A DNA stretch of 64,000 nt from Paraniabella hibiscisoli (GTDB lineage Bacteria > Bacteroidota > Bacteroidia > Chitinophagales > Chitinophagaceae): the NCBI RefSeq assembly GCF_022512515.1, contig NZ_JAKWBK010000001.1:2542001-2606000 (forward strand), written 5' to 3'. Below, one piece after another: positions 37,966 through 49,337 of this stretch. The stretch's first letter is position 1. Every line of letters begins with the position of its first letter. The translations under genes were made by a program, and so were the position numbers. The notes under the pieces are model-generated. The model was not told where the DNA came from. It did no database searches and worked only from the letters and a program-made list of their open reading frames with translations.

Positions 37966-40460
37966 ATGAAAGTTGTTGTTATTGGAAATGGCATGGTGGG
38001 CCAAAAGTTCTGCGAAAAACTGCTCTCTAAAGGAATTCCTGATCTGCAATTAACTGTGTTTGGTGAAGAAACCCTGGCTGCTTATGACCGGGTGCACCTT
38101 AGTTCTTATTTCGCCGGGAAAACGGTGGAAGATCTTACGCTGCAGCCGGTGAAATGGTATCAAGAAAATGGGATTGACCTGAGATTAGGCGACCCTGTAC
38201 AGGATATCGATCGCTCAAAGAAAACCGTAACCTCTTTCGAAGGAATTACCCTTCAGTATGACTACCTGGTGTTGGCCACAGGTTCTGCCGCATTTGTACC
38301 ACCCATCCCGGGAGTGGATAAGCATGGCGTTTTCGTGTATCGTACGATCGAAGACCTTAATATGATCTGGCGACATGCAGCCACTGCCAAAACTGCTGTT
38401 GTGATCGGGGGTGGTTTGTTGGGACTCGAAGCTGCCAAAGCTTGCCTGGATCTGGGCATTAAGGATACGCACGTAATTGAATTTGCCCCGCGTTTAATGC
38501 CTCGCCAGGTTGATGAAGCGGGTTCGGAAATATTGATCCAGAAATTAAAAGAACTGAATATAACTACCCATACCGGTAAAAACACGGCGGCGATCCTGGG
38601 TAATGAAACCATCAAGGGGATGATCTTTACCGATGGTACTATACTAAGTACGGATATGCTGGTGATCTCTGCAGGCATTAAACCCAGAGATGAACTGGCG
38701 CGTGCCTGTGGACTGACCGTAGGGCCGAGAGGCGGTATCGTGGTAAACGACCACATGATCACCAGTGACGAGCATGTTTTTGCGATCGGAGAATGTGCTT
38801 TGCACAACTCAATGATATACGGCCTGGTAGCGCCGGGGTACGAAATGGCCGATGTAGTGGCTACACAATTGGCAGGAGCCGCCAAGCAATTTCCTGGTTT
38901 TGATATGAGTACTAAATTGAAACTGATAGGGATTGATGTAGCCAGCTTCGGCGATCCGTTTATATCTGGGGAGGAAGCGAGAACTATTGTTTTCAGGGAC
39001 AATCACCGGGGTGTTTACAAAAGGATCAACTTTTCCAATGATGGTAAGGAATTGTTAGGCGGTGTTTTGGTTGGAGATGCTGATGCCTATAATATGTTGT
39101 TGCAGATCTGTAAAAATAAAATGGCGTTGCCTCCAGATCCGATGGATCTGATCATAAAGGCTAAAGAAGGTGGCGGCGATGCGGGAGCCGGCGTGGTAGC
39201 CTTGCCCGATGATGCATTGATCTGTAGCTGTGAGGGTGTAACCAAGCTGGATATATGTAATGCGGTAACCCAGGAAGGTTGCGAAACCGTAGATGCTGTA
39301 AAGAAATGTACCAAAGCGGCCACCGGTTGCGGAGGATGCGCACCCATGGTAAAAGATATCATGGTGCATACCATGAAGCAGCAGGGTAAATTAGTGCGTA
39401 ATGTATTGTGCGAACATTTTGGATACTCAAGGCAGGAGCTTTACGACCTGGTAAAGTTAAGAGACCTGCACAGCTTCGATGAAGTATTGGATGCATTAGG
39501 CGAAGGGGATGGATGCGAAACCTGTCGCCCCGCTGTGAGCTCCATACTGGCGAGCTTATGGAACGAGTTGATCGTGAAAAAGAAAGTGCTACATCGCAGG
39601 ACACGAATGACCGTTTCTTAGCAAATATTCAAAAAGGTGGAACCTATTCCGTTGTACCTCGCATTCCCGGAGGTGAAATAACACCTGATAAATTACTGGT
39701 CATTGCACAGGTAGCTAAGAAGTATAACCTGTATACCAAAATAACCGGTGGGCAGCGTATTGATATGTTTGGCGCTCATTTAAATGACCTGCCTTCCATC
39801 TGGGAAGAGCTAATTGAAGCGGGCTTTGAAAGCGGACATGCTTACGGAAAATCACTGCGTACAGTTAAGAGCTGTGTAGGCAGCACCTGGTGCCGCTTTG
39901 GTTTGCACGATAGTGTGAGCTATGCTATTCGTATTGAAGAGCGTTATCGCGGCCTTCGTTCCCCGCATAAATTAAAGTCGGCGGTATCGGGTTGTATCAG
40001 GGAATGTGCAGAGGCGCAATCAAAAGACTTTGGAATTATTGCTACCGAAAAAGGCTGGAACCTTTATGTATGCGGGAATGGCGGCTCCAAGCCACAACAT
40101 GCTTTAATACTGGCTACCGACCTTGATTCGGAAACCTGCATCCGATACATCGATCGCTTCCTGATGTTTTATATTAAAACGGCAGACCCTCTTACCCGCA
40201 CTGCTACCTGGTTGAATAAAATGGAAGGTGGTATCGACTATCTCCGTAGCGTGGTGGTGCATGATAGCTTAGGTATTGGCCAAGAGCTCGAGCGGGAAAT
40301 GCAGCTGTTGGTAGATGCTTATCAATGCGAATGGAAGAACGTGGTGGAAACACCTGAGCTTAGAAGCCAGTTTACTCATTTCATTAATGCACCCAAAGAA
40401 AAAGATCCTACTATACAATTTGAGGCCATGCGGGATCAGAAAAAGGCTGCAACCTGGTAA
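37966..40460 (+). CDS. nirB: Nitrite reductase (NADH) large subunit (frameshifted)
   Basis: Reduces nitrite to ammonium; about 831 residues. The N-terminal FAD/NAD domain has VVVIGNGMVGQKFCEKLLSK and VVIGGGLLGLEAAKACLDLG. The first BFD-type [2Fe-2S] domain is CSCEGVTKLDICNAVTQEGC with KAATGCGGCAPMVK. The second half holds the ferredoxin-like and siroheme/4Fe-4S domain, with Cys ligands in KSCVGSTWCRFG and VSGCIRECAEAQ (C-x5-C and C-x3-C). The two frames join at about 39582, where six A instead of five give IVKKESATSQDTNDRF. The start MKVVVIGNG at 37966 is preferred to an upstream in-frame one. It forms an operon with nirD and, most likely, narK and the nitrate reductase. Confidence 0.96.
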
Positions 40461-40518
40461 TCGTTACAAAAGCATCACTTCCTTTTTCATTAACAACTAT
40501 CTCTAAAACTATTCATCT

Positions 40519-40913
40519 ATGTCCAATCAAAACTGGTTTCACGTATGCAGTGTGCAGGATATGCCGCATAATGGTGGTGTATGTGTAAAATACGGCGAGC
40601 ATCAGATAGCACTGTACTATTTCACCCATCGAAATGAGTGGTACGCTTCTCAAAATTTATGTCCGCACAAACAACAAATGGCGTTAAGCCGTGGCATGCT
40701 GGGTTCCCAGCAGGGAGAGCCTAAAGTGGCTTGTCCCTTCCATAAAAAACTTTTTCCTTAAAAGACGGGCATTGTCTTAATGATGAGGCCTGCAGTAATA
40801 TCAATATTTATGATGTGCGCGTAGCAGAGGGCGAAGTGTACATCAATGTAACAGGTATCGATCAGCTTGTTGCCAGCGAATATCAGCACGACACAATTTC
40901 TCCCAATACCTAA
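40519..40913 (+). CDS. nirD: Nitrite reductase small subunit, Rieske type (frameshifted)
   Basis: About 131 residues. It is a Rieske-fold protein: WFHVCSVQDMPHNGGVCVKY, WYASQNLCPHKQQMALSRGM, VACPFHKKTFSLKDGHCLND. In classical Rieske centres the ligands are C-x-H and C-x2-H; here LCPHKQ and ACPFHKK retain CPH and CPFH, so a [2Fe-2S] cluster may be bound, unlike E. coli NirD, which lacks the ligands. The frame breaks at about 40748 in a six-A run; seven A restore the second half. It sits 58 bases after nirB. Confidence 0.92.
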
Positions 40914-40924
40914 ACCCAAAGCAA

Positions 40925-41332
40925 ATGAGAAAACTATTTAAACCATTAATCACGCTGGTATCGTCCCTAATCCTTTCTAACGCTGGTTGGGCGCAAACAC
41001 CTGCTCCTAAACCAGTACTCGTAGCCTGGGATGGTATGGTGATCGCCGGCTATGTTGATAAAGGCGCTTTCATCAACTTCGGCGGACCTTGTATCAAATT
41101 TGTCAACAAGCCTTATGTAATAACACTGGGTATGTTACCCTCACTTCGGATCAAAGAAGATAAAGTCGCTGTCGGCGCAAAAAAGAATTCACCGGTTACA
41201 CCCAACCTGGGTGCTGGTGTAAGCTTTGCGTATAAGCACCTGGCCTTGCAGGTACCGGTATATTATAACGCAAAAACAGCTGCTGCTGATGGGCGATGGA
41301 ATATAGGTGTGGGCGCCGGCTACCGGTTCTAA
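40925..41332 (+). CDS. Small secreted barrel-like protein in nitrate operon
   Basis: A 135-residue protein with a signal peptide (residues 1-23, AGWA then QT). The mature part has alternating hydrophobic strands and aromatic ends: VLVAWDGMVIAGYVDKGAFI, CIKFVNKPYVITLGMLPSLR, LGAGVSFAYKHLALQVPVYY and a C-terminal NIGVGAGYRF ending in Phe, as in outer-membrane beta-barrels. It could be a small porin or an assembly-stable barrel that lets nitrate across the outer membrane. No family is recognised. It is placed between nirD (12 bases) and narK (50 bases), so it is almost certainly co-transcribed. Confidence 0.75.
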   Translation: MRKLFKPLITLVSSLILSNAGWAQTPAPKPVLVAWDGMVIAGYVDKGAFINFGGPCIKFVNKPYVITLGMLPSLRIKEDKVAVGAKKNSPVTPNLGAGVSFAYKHLALQVPVYYNAKTAAADGRWNIGVGAGYRF

Positions 41333-41382
41333 ATACAACCTCTTAACGCTATTCATCTATATAATTTATAAACCGATCTATT

Positions 41383-42680
41383 ATGAGCTCTATCAATACA
41401 AAGCCACTTAGTAAGTTGAACGTGTTTTCCTTTAAGGGAATACAAATGCGTACTTTTCATATAACCTGGTTTACTTTTTTTGTTTGTTTTTTCGGTTGGT
41501 TTGGCCTGGCGCCTCTGATGCCGACAATCAAAGAAAGCCTGCATCTTGATAAGTCGCAAATTGGTAATATTGTTATCGCTTCAGTATCCGGGACCATTGT
41601 TGCAAGGTTATTGATTGGTCGCTTATGCGATACCTGGGGCCCGAGAAAAACATATACTGCTTTATTGCTGATTGGAGCAATACCTGTGATGTGCGTGGGG
41701 TTGGCAGAGAGTTATACCAGCTTCCTGTTATTTCGCCTTGCTATCAGCATTATTGGCGCATCCTTCGTTATTACACAGTTTCACACATCTATGATGTTTG
41801 CATCTAACATTAAAGGAACAGCCAATGCGGTTGCCGGCGGCTGGGGTAACCTCGGTGGTGGCGTAACCAATATCGTAATGCCATTAATATTTGCAGCTAT
41901 TGTTGCGGCTGGTTATACCAGTGATGAAGCCTGGCGCAAGGCCATGATCTTTCCTGGCCTGATGATGTTGATTGCGGCATTTCTTTATTTTAAATATACC
42001 AAAGACACGCCCGAGGGTAATTTCGACGAAATAGAAAGAGTAAAAGAAAAAGGTAAAACAGATTACAGTGTTTTAAAGGACTGGAGAATATGGGCTTTGA
42101 CACTGGCTTATGCTATGTGCTTTGGCATGGAGATTACATTTGATAATATAGCAGCTTTACATTTTGTGCAGGAGTACAAGCTGGACCAAAGTACTGCCGG
42201 TTTTTGGGCCGGTGTATTTGGATTGATGAATTTATTTGCGCGGGCCCTCGGCGGCATATTTGCTGACAGGATAGGAAAAGCTTATGGCATGCGCGGAAAA
42301 GGTATTTTGCTCGCCGGGGTTTTATTGCTGGAGGGGATCGGGCTGATATTGTTCGCAAGGGCCGGTTCTTTACCATTAGCGATTATCTCTATGCTGTCTT
42401 TCGCACTTTTTCTGAAAATGGCGAATGGTGCTACCTATGCCATTACTCCTTTTATTAACGAAAAAAATGTAGGGCTTGTAAGTGGTGTGGTTGGCGCGGT
42501 GGCAACCTGGGTGGTATGCTATTTGGTTTTTTATTTAAAAGTCCGTCTATTACATATGCCCAGGCTTTTAGTTATATCGGTGTTATCGTAGTGCTGGTAT
42601 CCCTTATTGTTTTGTTAACCCGTTTTGCGAAGGTGAAACCAGTTAATGAGCCTGTGGTTGCATTAGAACCTATAGCATAG
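41383..42680 (+). CDS. narK: Nitrate/nitrite MFS transporter (frameshifted)
   Basis: About 432 residues with 12 membrane helices. The NNP-family signature GGWGNLGGGVTNIVMPL is in helix 5, and FHTSMMFASNIKGTANAV precedes it. A second Asn/Gly-rich stretch, FLKMANGATYAITPFINEKN followed by GLVSGVVGA, is in helix 11. The MFS loop 2-3 motif is LIGRLCDTWGPRKTYT. The frame is lost near 42525; restoring a base gives GGMLFGFLFKSPSITYAQAF and a last helix VIVVLVSLIVLLTRFAKVKP, ending at 42680. It takes up nitrate and exports or takes up nitrite across the inner membrane. Confidence 0.93.
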
Positions 42681-42737
42681 CAGCTACTCTTATATCAATG
42701 ACCTCTGACGATTGCTTGTTTTAAACAGAGAAATATA

Positions 42738-45700
42738 ATGAACAATCCTCCCGCTTATTTTCCTGACCATAATAAAAATACGACCACCTGTTGTTATTGC
42801 GGAGTGGGCTGTGGTATTGAAGTGGCGAAGGATAAGCTGGGGCGGTTAATGGTAAGCGGCAATGAAAAACATCCTGTAAATAAGGGCATGTTATGTAGCA
42901 AGGGCATGAACCTGCATTACACCGTGAATGATGCCAGCGACAGGTTGTTCTATCCTGAAATGCGTTATGGTCGTAACCAGCCCCGGCAGCGGGTATCCTG
43001 GGACGCGGCCTTGGAACGTACTGCGGCCGTATTTAAAACCTTTATAGAAAAGTATGGTCCGGATTCAGTAGCTTTTTATGCTTCCGGACAATGCCTGACC
43101 GAGGAATATTATGTGGTCAATAAACTCATCAAAGGATTTATTGGCAGCAATAATATTGATACCAATTCCAGGTTGTGCATGAGCAGTGCGGTGGTGGGAT
43201 ACAAGATGAGCCTGGGGGAAGACAGCGTGCCGGTGAGCTATGATGACCTGGATGTAGCCGATGTTATTTTTGTGGCGGGAGCCAACCCTGCATGGTGCCA
43301 TCCGATATTATGGCGCAGGGTTGAAGCTGCCCGTGAAAAGAGTCCGCAGCTTAAAATTATTGTAAGCGATCCGCGTAAAACGCAAACCTGCTCTATCGCA
43401 AACGTTCACCTTCAATTAAATCCGGGGACAGATATTACACTGCATCATGCTATTGGCAGGGCTTTGATAGAAAATGGTGATGTAGAGGCTGAATTTATTA
43501 AGCATCATACGGAAGGGTTTGAAAAATACAGGGATATCGTTTTTGCAAGAACGGTAGCCGAAGCGGCTTCTATCTGCGGGGTAGAGGAGTCGCTGATATG
43601 GGAAACAGCATCTTACATTGGTAACGCCAAAGGTTTTATAACCATGTGGACGATGGGGTTGAACCAGAGCGTAGTGGGGGTAAACAAAAACCTTTCCCTG
43701 ATCAATCTGAACCTAATCACCGGTCACGTCGGAAAGCCGGGATCGGGACCGCTGTCTCTTACCGGTCAGCCCAATGCTATGGGAGGGAGAGAAGTCGGCG
43801 GATTGTCGAACCTGTTGCCGGCACATCGCGATTTGACGAATGAACAGCACAGAGCCGAAGTAGAAGCTTTCTGGGAGTGCCTAAAGGCCGGATACCGGCA
43901 AAACCGGGCCTTACGGCTACCGAAATGTTTGAAGCGTTGGATGAAGGGCGATTGAAAGCGATATGGATACTATGTACCAATCCGCTGATTAGTTTACCCG
44001 ATGCAAGAAAAGCAGAAGCAGCATTAAAGAAAGCGAAATTTGTGGTAGTTCAGGAAGTAAGCAATAAACCGGAGACATTGCAGTACGCCGATGTTATTTT
44101 GCCCGCTGCCGCCTGGACTGAAAAAGAAGGAACGATGACCAATGCCGAGCGCCGGGTGAGTTACCTCAATAAGATCACCAATGGCCCGGGTGAAGCGCTA
44201 CCTGATGCCGAGATCATTTGCCGGTTTGCGCAAAAAATGGGCTTTAGCGGTTTTGATTATAATGATGCTGCTGAGATTTTTGCAGAACATGCCGCACTAA
44301 CCCGTGGCACGAATGTAGATATGAGTTCGCTGAATTACAGCATCCTGAAAGAAAAGCTAACCGTACAATGGCCTTACACAGCTATTCATGCCAATGCCCG
44401 CGAGGGAGATGAAGCGTCGCTGGGGACTAAGAGGCTGTTTGCTGATCATCAGTTTTATACAGCGAGTAAAAAGGCTATCATTCATTCGTTCGACGATGCC
44501 AATAAGTCAGAGGTTTTAAATTCTGATTTTCCATTGATACTAACTACAGGTCGTATACGGGATCAGTGGCATACGATGAGTAAGACCGGGAAAGTGAATA
44601 AGCTCAAGCAGCATATTTCATCAGTCTTCCTGGAAATACATCCCGATGATGCTTTGGAAAGGGGTATTAAGGAACATGCCCTGGTTGTTGTAAAAAGTCT
44701 TCGTGGTGAAGTGCAGGTAAAAGCAAAGCTTTCTGAGGATATCAAGAAGGGAGTAGTGTTTTTACCCATGCATTGGGGTAAGATATTGAATAGTGATCTC
44801 AACCGGGCTAACAATGTTACCAATAACCTGCTCGATCCAAAGAGTAAGGAGCCGGATTTTAAGTTTACGGCTGTGGAGGTGAGCCTTTATAAGAAGCCGA
44901 AACAAAAAATAATAGTAGTAGGTGCAGGCGCTGGCGCTTGTGGCTTTGTAAAATCTTATCGGAATATTAATGCAGATGATGAGATCGTAGTTTTCAGTAA
45001 AGAGGCATTCCCGTTTTATAACAGGGTGTTATTGCCTGATTATATTACGGGAACATTGCAATGGGATAACCTGGTTAAAATGACCGATGCAGAAGAATAT
45101 GCTTATAATGTAAAATTGCACCGGGGTGTTAGTGTAACCTTTATAAATAGAGTGGATAAAACAGTAACCGACAGCAATGGACAAATACACGCTTATGATA
45201 TATTGGTCCTGGCTACCGGCAGCCGCTCCGCTATGTTGCGCGATGTGCCAGCCATGAAAGGTATTTTCACTATGCGTAACCGTTATGATGCTGATCGGTT
45301 TTTAGAACATACCGGGAAACACCCGGGAGAGTGGTAATTGTGGGTGGTGGGCTTTTAGGTATTGAGTTGGCGGCATCTTTAAGGGAGATCAATGTTGAGT
45401 CCACTGTGATTCAACGGACCTCTCGTTTAATGAACCGGCAATTAGACCCCTTAGGTAGTCAGTTGCTCCAGGAAGAGTTGGCCGACAAGGGCGTTGATGT
45501 GTATTATAATGATGAGATAGAACGTTTCCTGGGTACAGCCGCGATAACGGGTATTAAGCTTAAGAGTGGGTTAACGATTCATTGCACCACGGTGGTGATT
45601 GCCATTGGTACTACTCCTAATATTGAAATAGCAAGAGAGAGCGGTTTGGAATGCAAGCGGGGTGTGGTGGTGAATGATTACCTGCAAACCAATGATCCTT

Positions 45701-46320
45701 CTGTTTTCGCAATAGGAGAGATTGCGGAGTTTAAAGGCTCACTATACGGTATTACTGCAGCAGCCGAGCAGCAGGCAGAAATAGTAGCCCGGTATATGAA
45801 TGGTGATATAGCTCAGTTCTACCAGGGATCTTTATTGATGAATATCCTCAAAATTCATGGAACAGATCTTTGCTCTTTAGGCGAAGTAGAATGTCCGGAT
45901 GATCCGGCTTATGAAGAAGTAGTTTTTATCGATAAGGCCAAACGGTACTATAAAAAATGTATTATTCATAATGACCGTTTGATTGGCGCCATATTAATAG
46001 GAGACAAGAATGAATTTTTGGAGTATCGCAGTCTGATCGAAAATTGTATAGAGTTAAGCGAAAAGCGACTGCAGTTACTTCGTTCGGGAAAAGCAGCGGA
46101 GCCGGTTATTGGTAAACTGGTATGCAGTTGTAATAATGTAGGAGAAGGCAACCTGCTGAATAAAATACAGGAAGGTTGTAAGGATCATTTGCAGCTATGC
46201 CAGTTAAGCGGCGCTGGTATGGGGTGCGGTAGCTGCCGCCCCGAAGTGAAAGCCATCCTGGAAAAGACATTGGAACTTTCTCCTGTTGAAAATAAGGAAC
46301 CCCGGCAAATAAGCGCATAA
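42738..46320 (+). CDS. nasA: Assimilatory nitrate reductase fused to FAD/BFD domains (frameshifted)
   Basis: About 1194 residues. The Mo-bis-MGD part starts with 4Fe-4S ligands CCYCGVGCGIEVAKDK and MLCSKGMNLH, then the Mo-region DTNSRLCMSSAVVGYKMSLG with a candidate Cys ligand. The molybdopterin C-terminal domain includes LILTTGRIRDQWHTMSKTGK. From about residue 720 it continues without a stop into a pyridine-nucleotide/FAD reductase: IIVVGAGAGACGFVKSYRNI, FPFYNRVLLPDYITG, VVIVGGGLLGIELAASLREI. It ends in a BFD [2Fe-2S] domain, LVCSCNNVGEGNLLNKIQEG with GAGMGCGSCRPEVK. Two run errors are visible (43872, G3 to G4; 45330). This gives a single-chain enzyme taking electrons from NAD(P)H. The next start overlaps the stop (TAATG). 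Confidence 0.95.
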
Positions 46321-47801
46321 TGAAAGGCTATTATACCATAAAAGTCAATTGCAAAGGTGGAATCGTTTCTCCCGGTGAGTTGCTGGAGATTCTCAATGTG
46401 GCTTCTAAAGCGGCTGTGAAGCAGGTGGGCTTTGGTTTACGGCAGCAACTGCTGATTGATGTGGAGGAGAACCTGGTGGGAATAATAGCAGAAGGTTTGA
46501 TGCAATCTGGTATTGCCTGCGAAGTAGATAAAGATGAACATCCGAATATAGTAAGCTCTTATCCGGCGGAAGAGGTTTTTATTAACAATAGCTGGCTGAG
46601 CGAAGGTGTGTATAAGGATATATTAGACGAATTGGATCATCGTCCCCGGTTAAAGATCAATGTGTCAGATAGTAATCAGAGTTTTACACCTTTGCTCACC
46701 GGGAATATTAACTGGGTGGCATCAAAAGGGAATCCTCATTTCTGGCACCTGTTTATTCGTTTCCCCAAAACCAATACCGTCTTTGAGTGGAACGAAATGG
46801 TCTACACGAATGATGTGGCAAGACTTTCCCGCGATATAGAAGCCATTATTCTTAGTGATACCCGGGCATTTTTAAATAACCCATCAATAGAGGGAGACGC
46901 TTTGTTTGATATTATTAAAAAGGGTAGCTATATTACCCAGGCGGTTACTGAGCGTATGAGTTTGCCCTCCTTTAACCTGCCTTATTATGAAGGCTTTAAC
47001 CGGCACAACAATAAATATTGGTTGGGCGTATATAGGCGTAATGAGATGTTCTCTATCGCTTTCTTGAAAGAGCTTTGCCAGCTGTGTTTAAGCACCAAAA
47101 TCGGTCAGCTTTGCTCAACCCCTGGAAGTCTATTATTATAAAGGGAATTGAAGAAAAGGACAAACATTGGTGGAGTGATTTGCTGGATAAGCATAAGATC
47201 AATATGCGCCACGCTGCCAATGAGCTCAATTTCCAGGTAGAAGATAATGATTATAGTGCCAAAAGGTTGAAGGCGCATTTAGTTCGTCAATTGAACGCAA
47301 TGGATGCCCGTACTTTTGGGATTTGTATTGGTATTAAAACAAGAAAAGGAAGCGAAATATTCAGTAGTGTCCTTATCCGGAGGAAATCACTGTTGCGCTT
47401 GTTTGGAAGAGGGTTTATCCACGTATATGATATATTGTGCGCAAAAGATTTTAATCCCAATGAACGAACCGAGACGGTGTTTGTCAGCAATATTCCACGG
47501 TGGTACCTGGCATCTGAGTTACAGCGGTCGGTTTTGTGGTATTACAAACAGAAGGCAGGGCAGCAGCTTGTTATACCCGAACCTTTGCCAGCTAGCAACC
47601 TTTTAAAAAAGGATCCGGGGCGGCACTGTTTCAATGCACGCATTGCCTGAGTGTTTATGATAGTGTGTATGGCGACACAGATCAGGGAATTGAACGGGGT
47701 ACGATCTTTAGGGAAGTACCGGATAGCTATTGTTGCCCTGTTTGTGAAGCGCCAAAAAAGATTTTAAACGGGTTTCGTTGGAAGTGGCGGAGGAGCTGTG
47801 A
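46320..47801 (+). CDS. NirA-like domain protein fused to rubredoxin (frameshifted)
   Basis: About 494 residues. The N-terminal 80 residues are a sulfite/nitrite-reductase ferredoxin-like half-domain (YYTIKVNCKGGIVSPGELLE, VGFGLRQQLLIDVEENLVGI). A second NIR/SIR-like region spans about 100-430 (GNINWVASKGNPHFWHLFIR), but I find no C-x5-C/C-x3-C siroheme-cluster ligands. The C-terminal 55 residues are a rubredoxin: FQCTHCLSVYDSVYGDTDQG and SYCCPVCEAPKKDFKRV with the CxxC pairs. Frames change at about 47110 (SALLNPWKSIIIKGI) and 47620. It starts inside the nitrate reductase stop, so it is coupled to it; a role in passing electrons to the reductases is inferred. Confidence 0.85.
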
Positions 47802-47847
47802 ATGGTCAATAGTCAATAGTCAATAGATGTACTCTATGAGCCATGAT

Positions 47848-48429
47848 CTACAATCCATTCAAATCAGCATGTGCATTGAAGTTCCGGAAGTATTTCTTTT
47901 GATCCTCTTTTAGGGGCAGTGTAGCCAACCGGAGGTTGTCCAGTGTGAATTTCATACTGAACCTTGTAAGTTGCCCTTCCTGCAGCATCGTCATTATTTT
48001 TTGAAGGGCGGCTGAAGTGTATATAGCGCATAAGGGTTCTGCTTCGCCTTCGTTGGTAAAAATGAAAGCCTCCGCATCCGTTTTCTGGTATAGGTTGTAA
48101 AGTTCTTTGAGTAAAGTTGTTTCCATTAAAGGCATATCACAGGCTAACACGAACAGGTCTTCTGTTGGGTTAGCAATATGAGCACTTAAAAGTCCCAGTA
48201 ATGGTCCTTTTACGGGAAGTGTTATATTGTCAGTTATTAAATCAACTCCAGGCAGGCCATTAGTATAATGATGCTCCTGTAAAGTGTTGATTGAAGCTTT
48301 TACAAGCATGCCAAGGTCTTGTAATTTCCTGGCTGCATCCGTAGCCCAGTTCGTTACTTCTGTTTTTATCAGCCCTTTGTCACTGCCCATTCGAGTGCTT
48401 AATCCTCCACAAAGTATAATGCCTGTCAT
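47848..48429 (-). CDS. mobA: Molybdenum cofactor guanylyltransferase
   Basis: Attaches GMP to Mo-molybdopterin to make the MGD form that the nitrate reductase needs. The protein has 193 residues and is complete. The nucleotide-binding start is MTGIILCGGLSTRMGSDKGL, with the conserved GG-x-S-x-R-M-G-x-DK. The magnesium-binding ACDMPLMETTLLKELY follows, and GEAEPLCAIYTSAALQKI is the third conserved segment. It is the only gene of the island on the minus strand and is divergent from the MOSC gene with an 87-base spacer. The spacer contains TTTG-N17-TAATTTTA on the minus strand as a plausible mobA promoter. Confidence 0.95.
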   Translation of the reverse strand: MTGIILCGGLSTRMGSDKGLIKTEVTNWATDAARKLQDLGMLVKASINTLQEHHYTNGLPGVDLITDNITLPVKGPLLGLLSAHIANPTEDLFVLACDMPLMETTLLKELYNLYQKTDAEAFIFTNEGEAEPLCAIYTSAALQKIMTMLQEGQLTRFSMKFTLDNLRLATLPLKEDQKKYFRNFNAHADLNGL

Positions 48430-48516
48430 GATTGGTTCATTATTAGTGTGTGATAAAATTAGTTATTCTTTAAAACAAAGCCAGTCCTGTAAACAAGAAA
48501 ATTGTACTTTCATATC

Positions 48517-49335
48517 ATGCTATCGGTAAGTCATTTATATGTATACCCTATTAAATCATTGGGCGGCATTTTGCTCGACGAAGTGGAGCTCACAGACAGG
48601 GGATTAAAGAACGACCGGCGATTTGTATTGATTGATGATAATAACCGGTTTATATCGCAGCGCGAACTGGCAAAGATGGCCTTGTTGCATACGGTTATTT
48701 GTGGTAACCAATTAATTGTTTTTGAAAAAGGAGATAGTGCCAGCCTATTGCAATTAGACCTTTACCCGTCTGAAGGAGATCGGGTTGATGTGATCCTTTT
48801 CGATGATGCAAGTGAAGGCTTATTAATGAATGGGCCCATTAATGATTGGTTCAGCAAGAAGCTGGATAGAAACTGCCGCCTGGTGTATATGCCCGATAAA
48901 GTGGAGCGAAAAGTAGACCCCATATATGCCCGTCACCAGGAGATTGCGGCGTTCTCTGATGGCTTTCCTGTTTTAATGATAGGACAGTCCTCTTTAAATG
49001 ATTTGAACAACAGGCTGGATCAATGGTTGCCCATGAACCGGTTTAGACCCAATATTGTTTTTTCAGGAGGTGCTGCCTTTGAAGAAGATACGATGAAAGA
49101 AGTTGTAATCAATAGTGTCAGTTTTTCGGCGGTGAAGCCCTGCGCAAGATGTGTGGTGACAACTATTGACCAGGAAACCGGTCTTAAAGGAAAGGAGCCT
49201 TTGCGGACACTGAATAAATACAGACAGCTTAATAATAAACTTTATTTTGGTCAGAATATTTTATATAAGGGCGAGGGGATTTTAAGAATAGGTGATGAGT
49301 TAAAAGTAATGCAGCGACAACCTTATTTATTTTAA
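48517..49335 (+). CDS. MOSC domain protein, YcbX type
   Basis: About 272 residues. The MOSC N-terminal beta-barrel is SVSHLYVYPIKSLGGILLDE followed by VELTDRGLKNDRRFVLIDDN. The MOSC domain shows FSDGFPVLMIGQSSLNDLNN, RFRPNIVFSGGAAFEEDTMK and the conserved Cys region KPCARCVVTTIDQETGLKGK, in which RCxxTTID is the family hallmark. YcbX-type proteins bind Moco in a sulfurated form and act with a reductase to reduce N-hydroxylated compounds. The start at ATG 48517 is chosen over an upstream non-ATG. It leads the plus-strand Moco operon; moaA follows after 2 bases. Confidence 0.92.
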   Translation: MLSVSHLYVYPIKSLGGILLDEVELTDRGLKNDRRFVLIDDNNRFISQRELAKMALLHTVICGNQLIVFEKGDSASLLQLDLYPSEGDRVDVILFDDASEGLLMNGPINDWFSKKLDRNCRLVYMPDKVERKVDPIYARHQEIAAFSDGFPVLMIGQSSLNDLNNRLDQWLPMNRFRPNIVFSGGAAFEEDTMKEVVINSVSFSAVKPCARCVVTTIDQETGLKGKEPLRTLNKYRQLNNKLYFGQNILYKGEGILRIGDELKVMQRQPYLF

Positions 49336-49337
49336 TA

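Noticed and set aside
38262..39002. 246-codon minus-strand frame inside nirB
   Set aside because: It is antisense to a conserved enzyme; its length follows from the codon pattern of nirB and the product has no recognisable domain.
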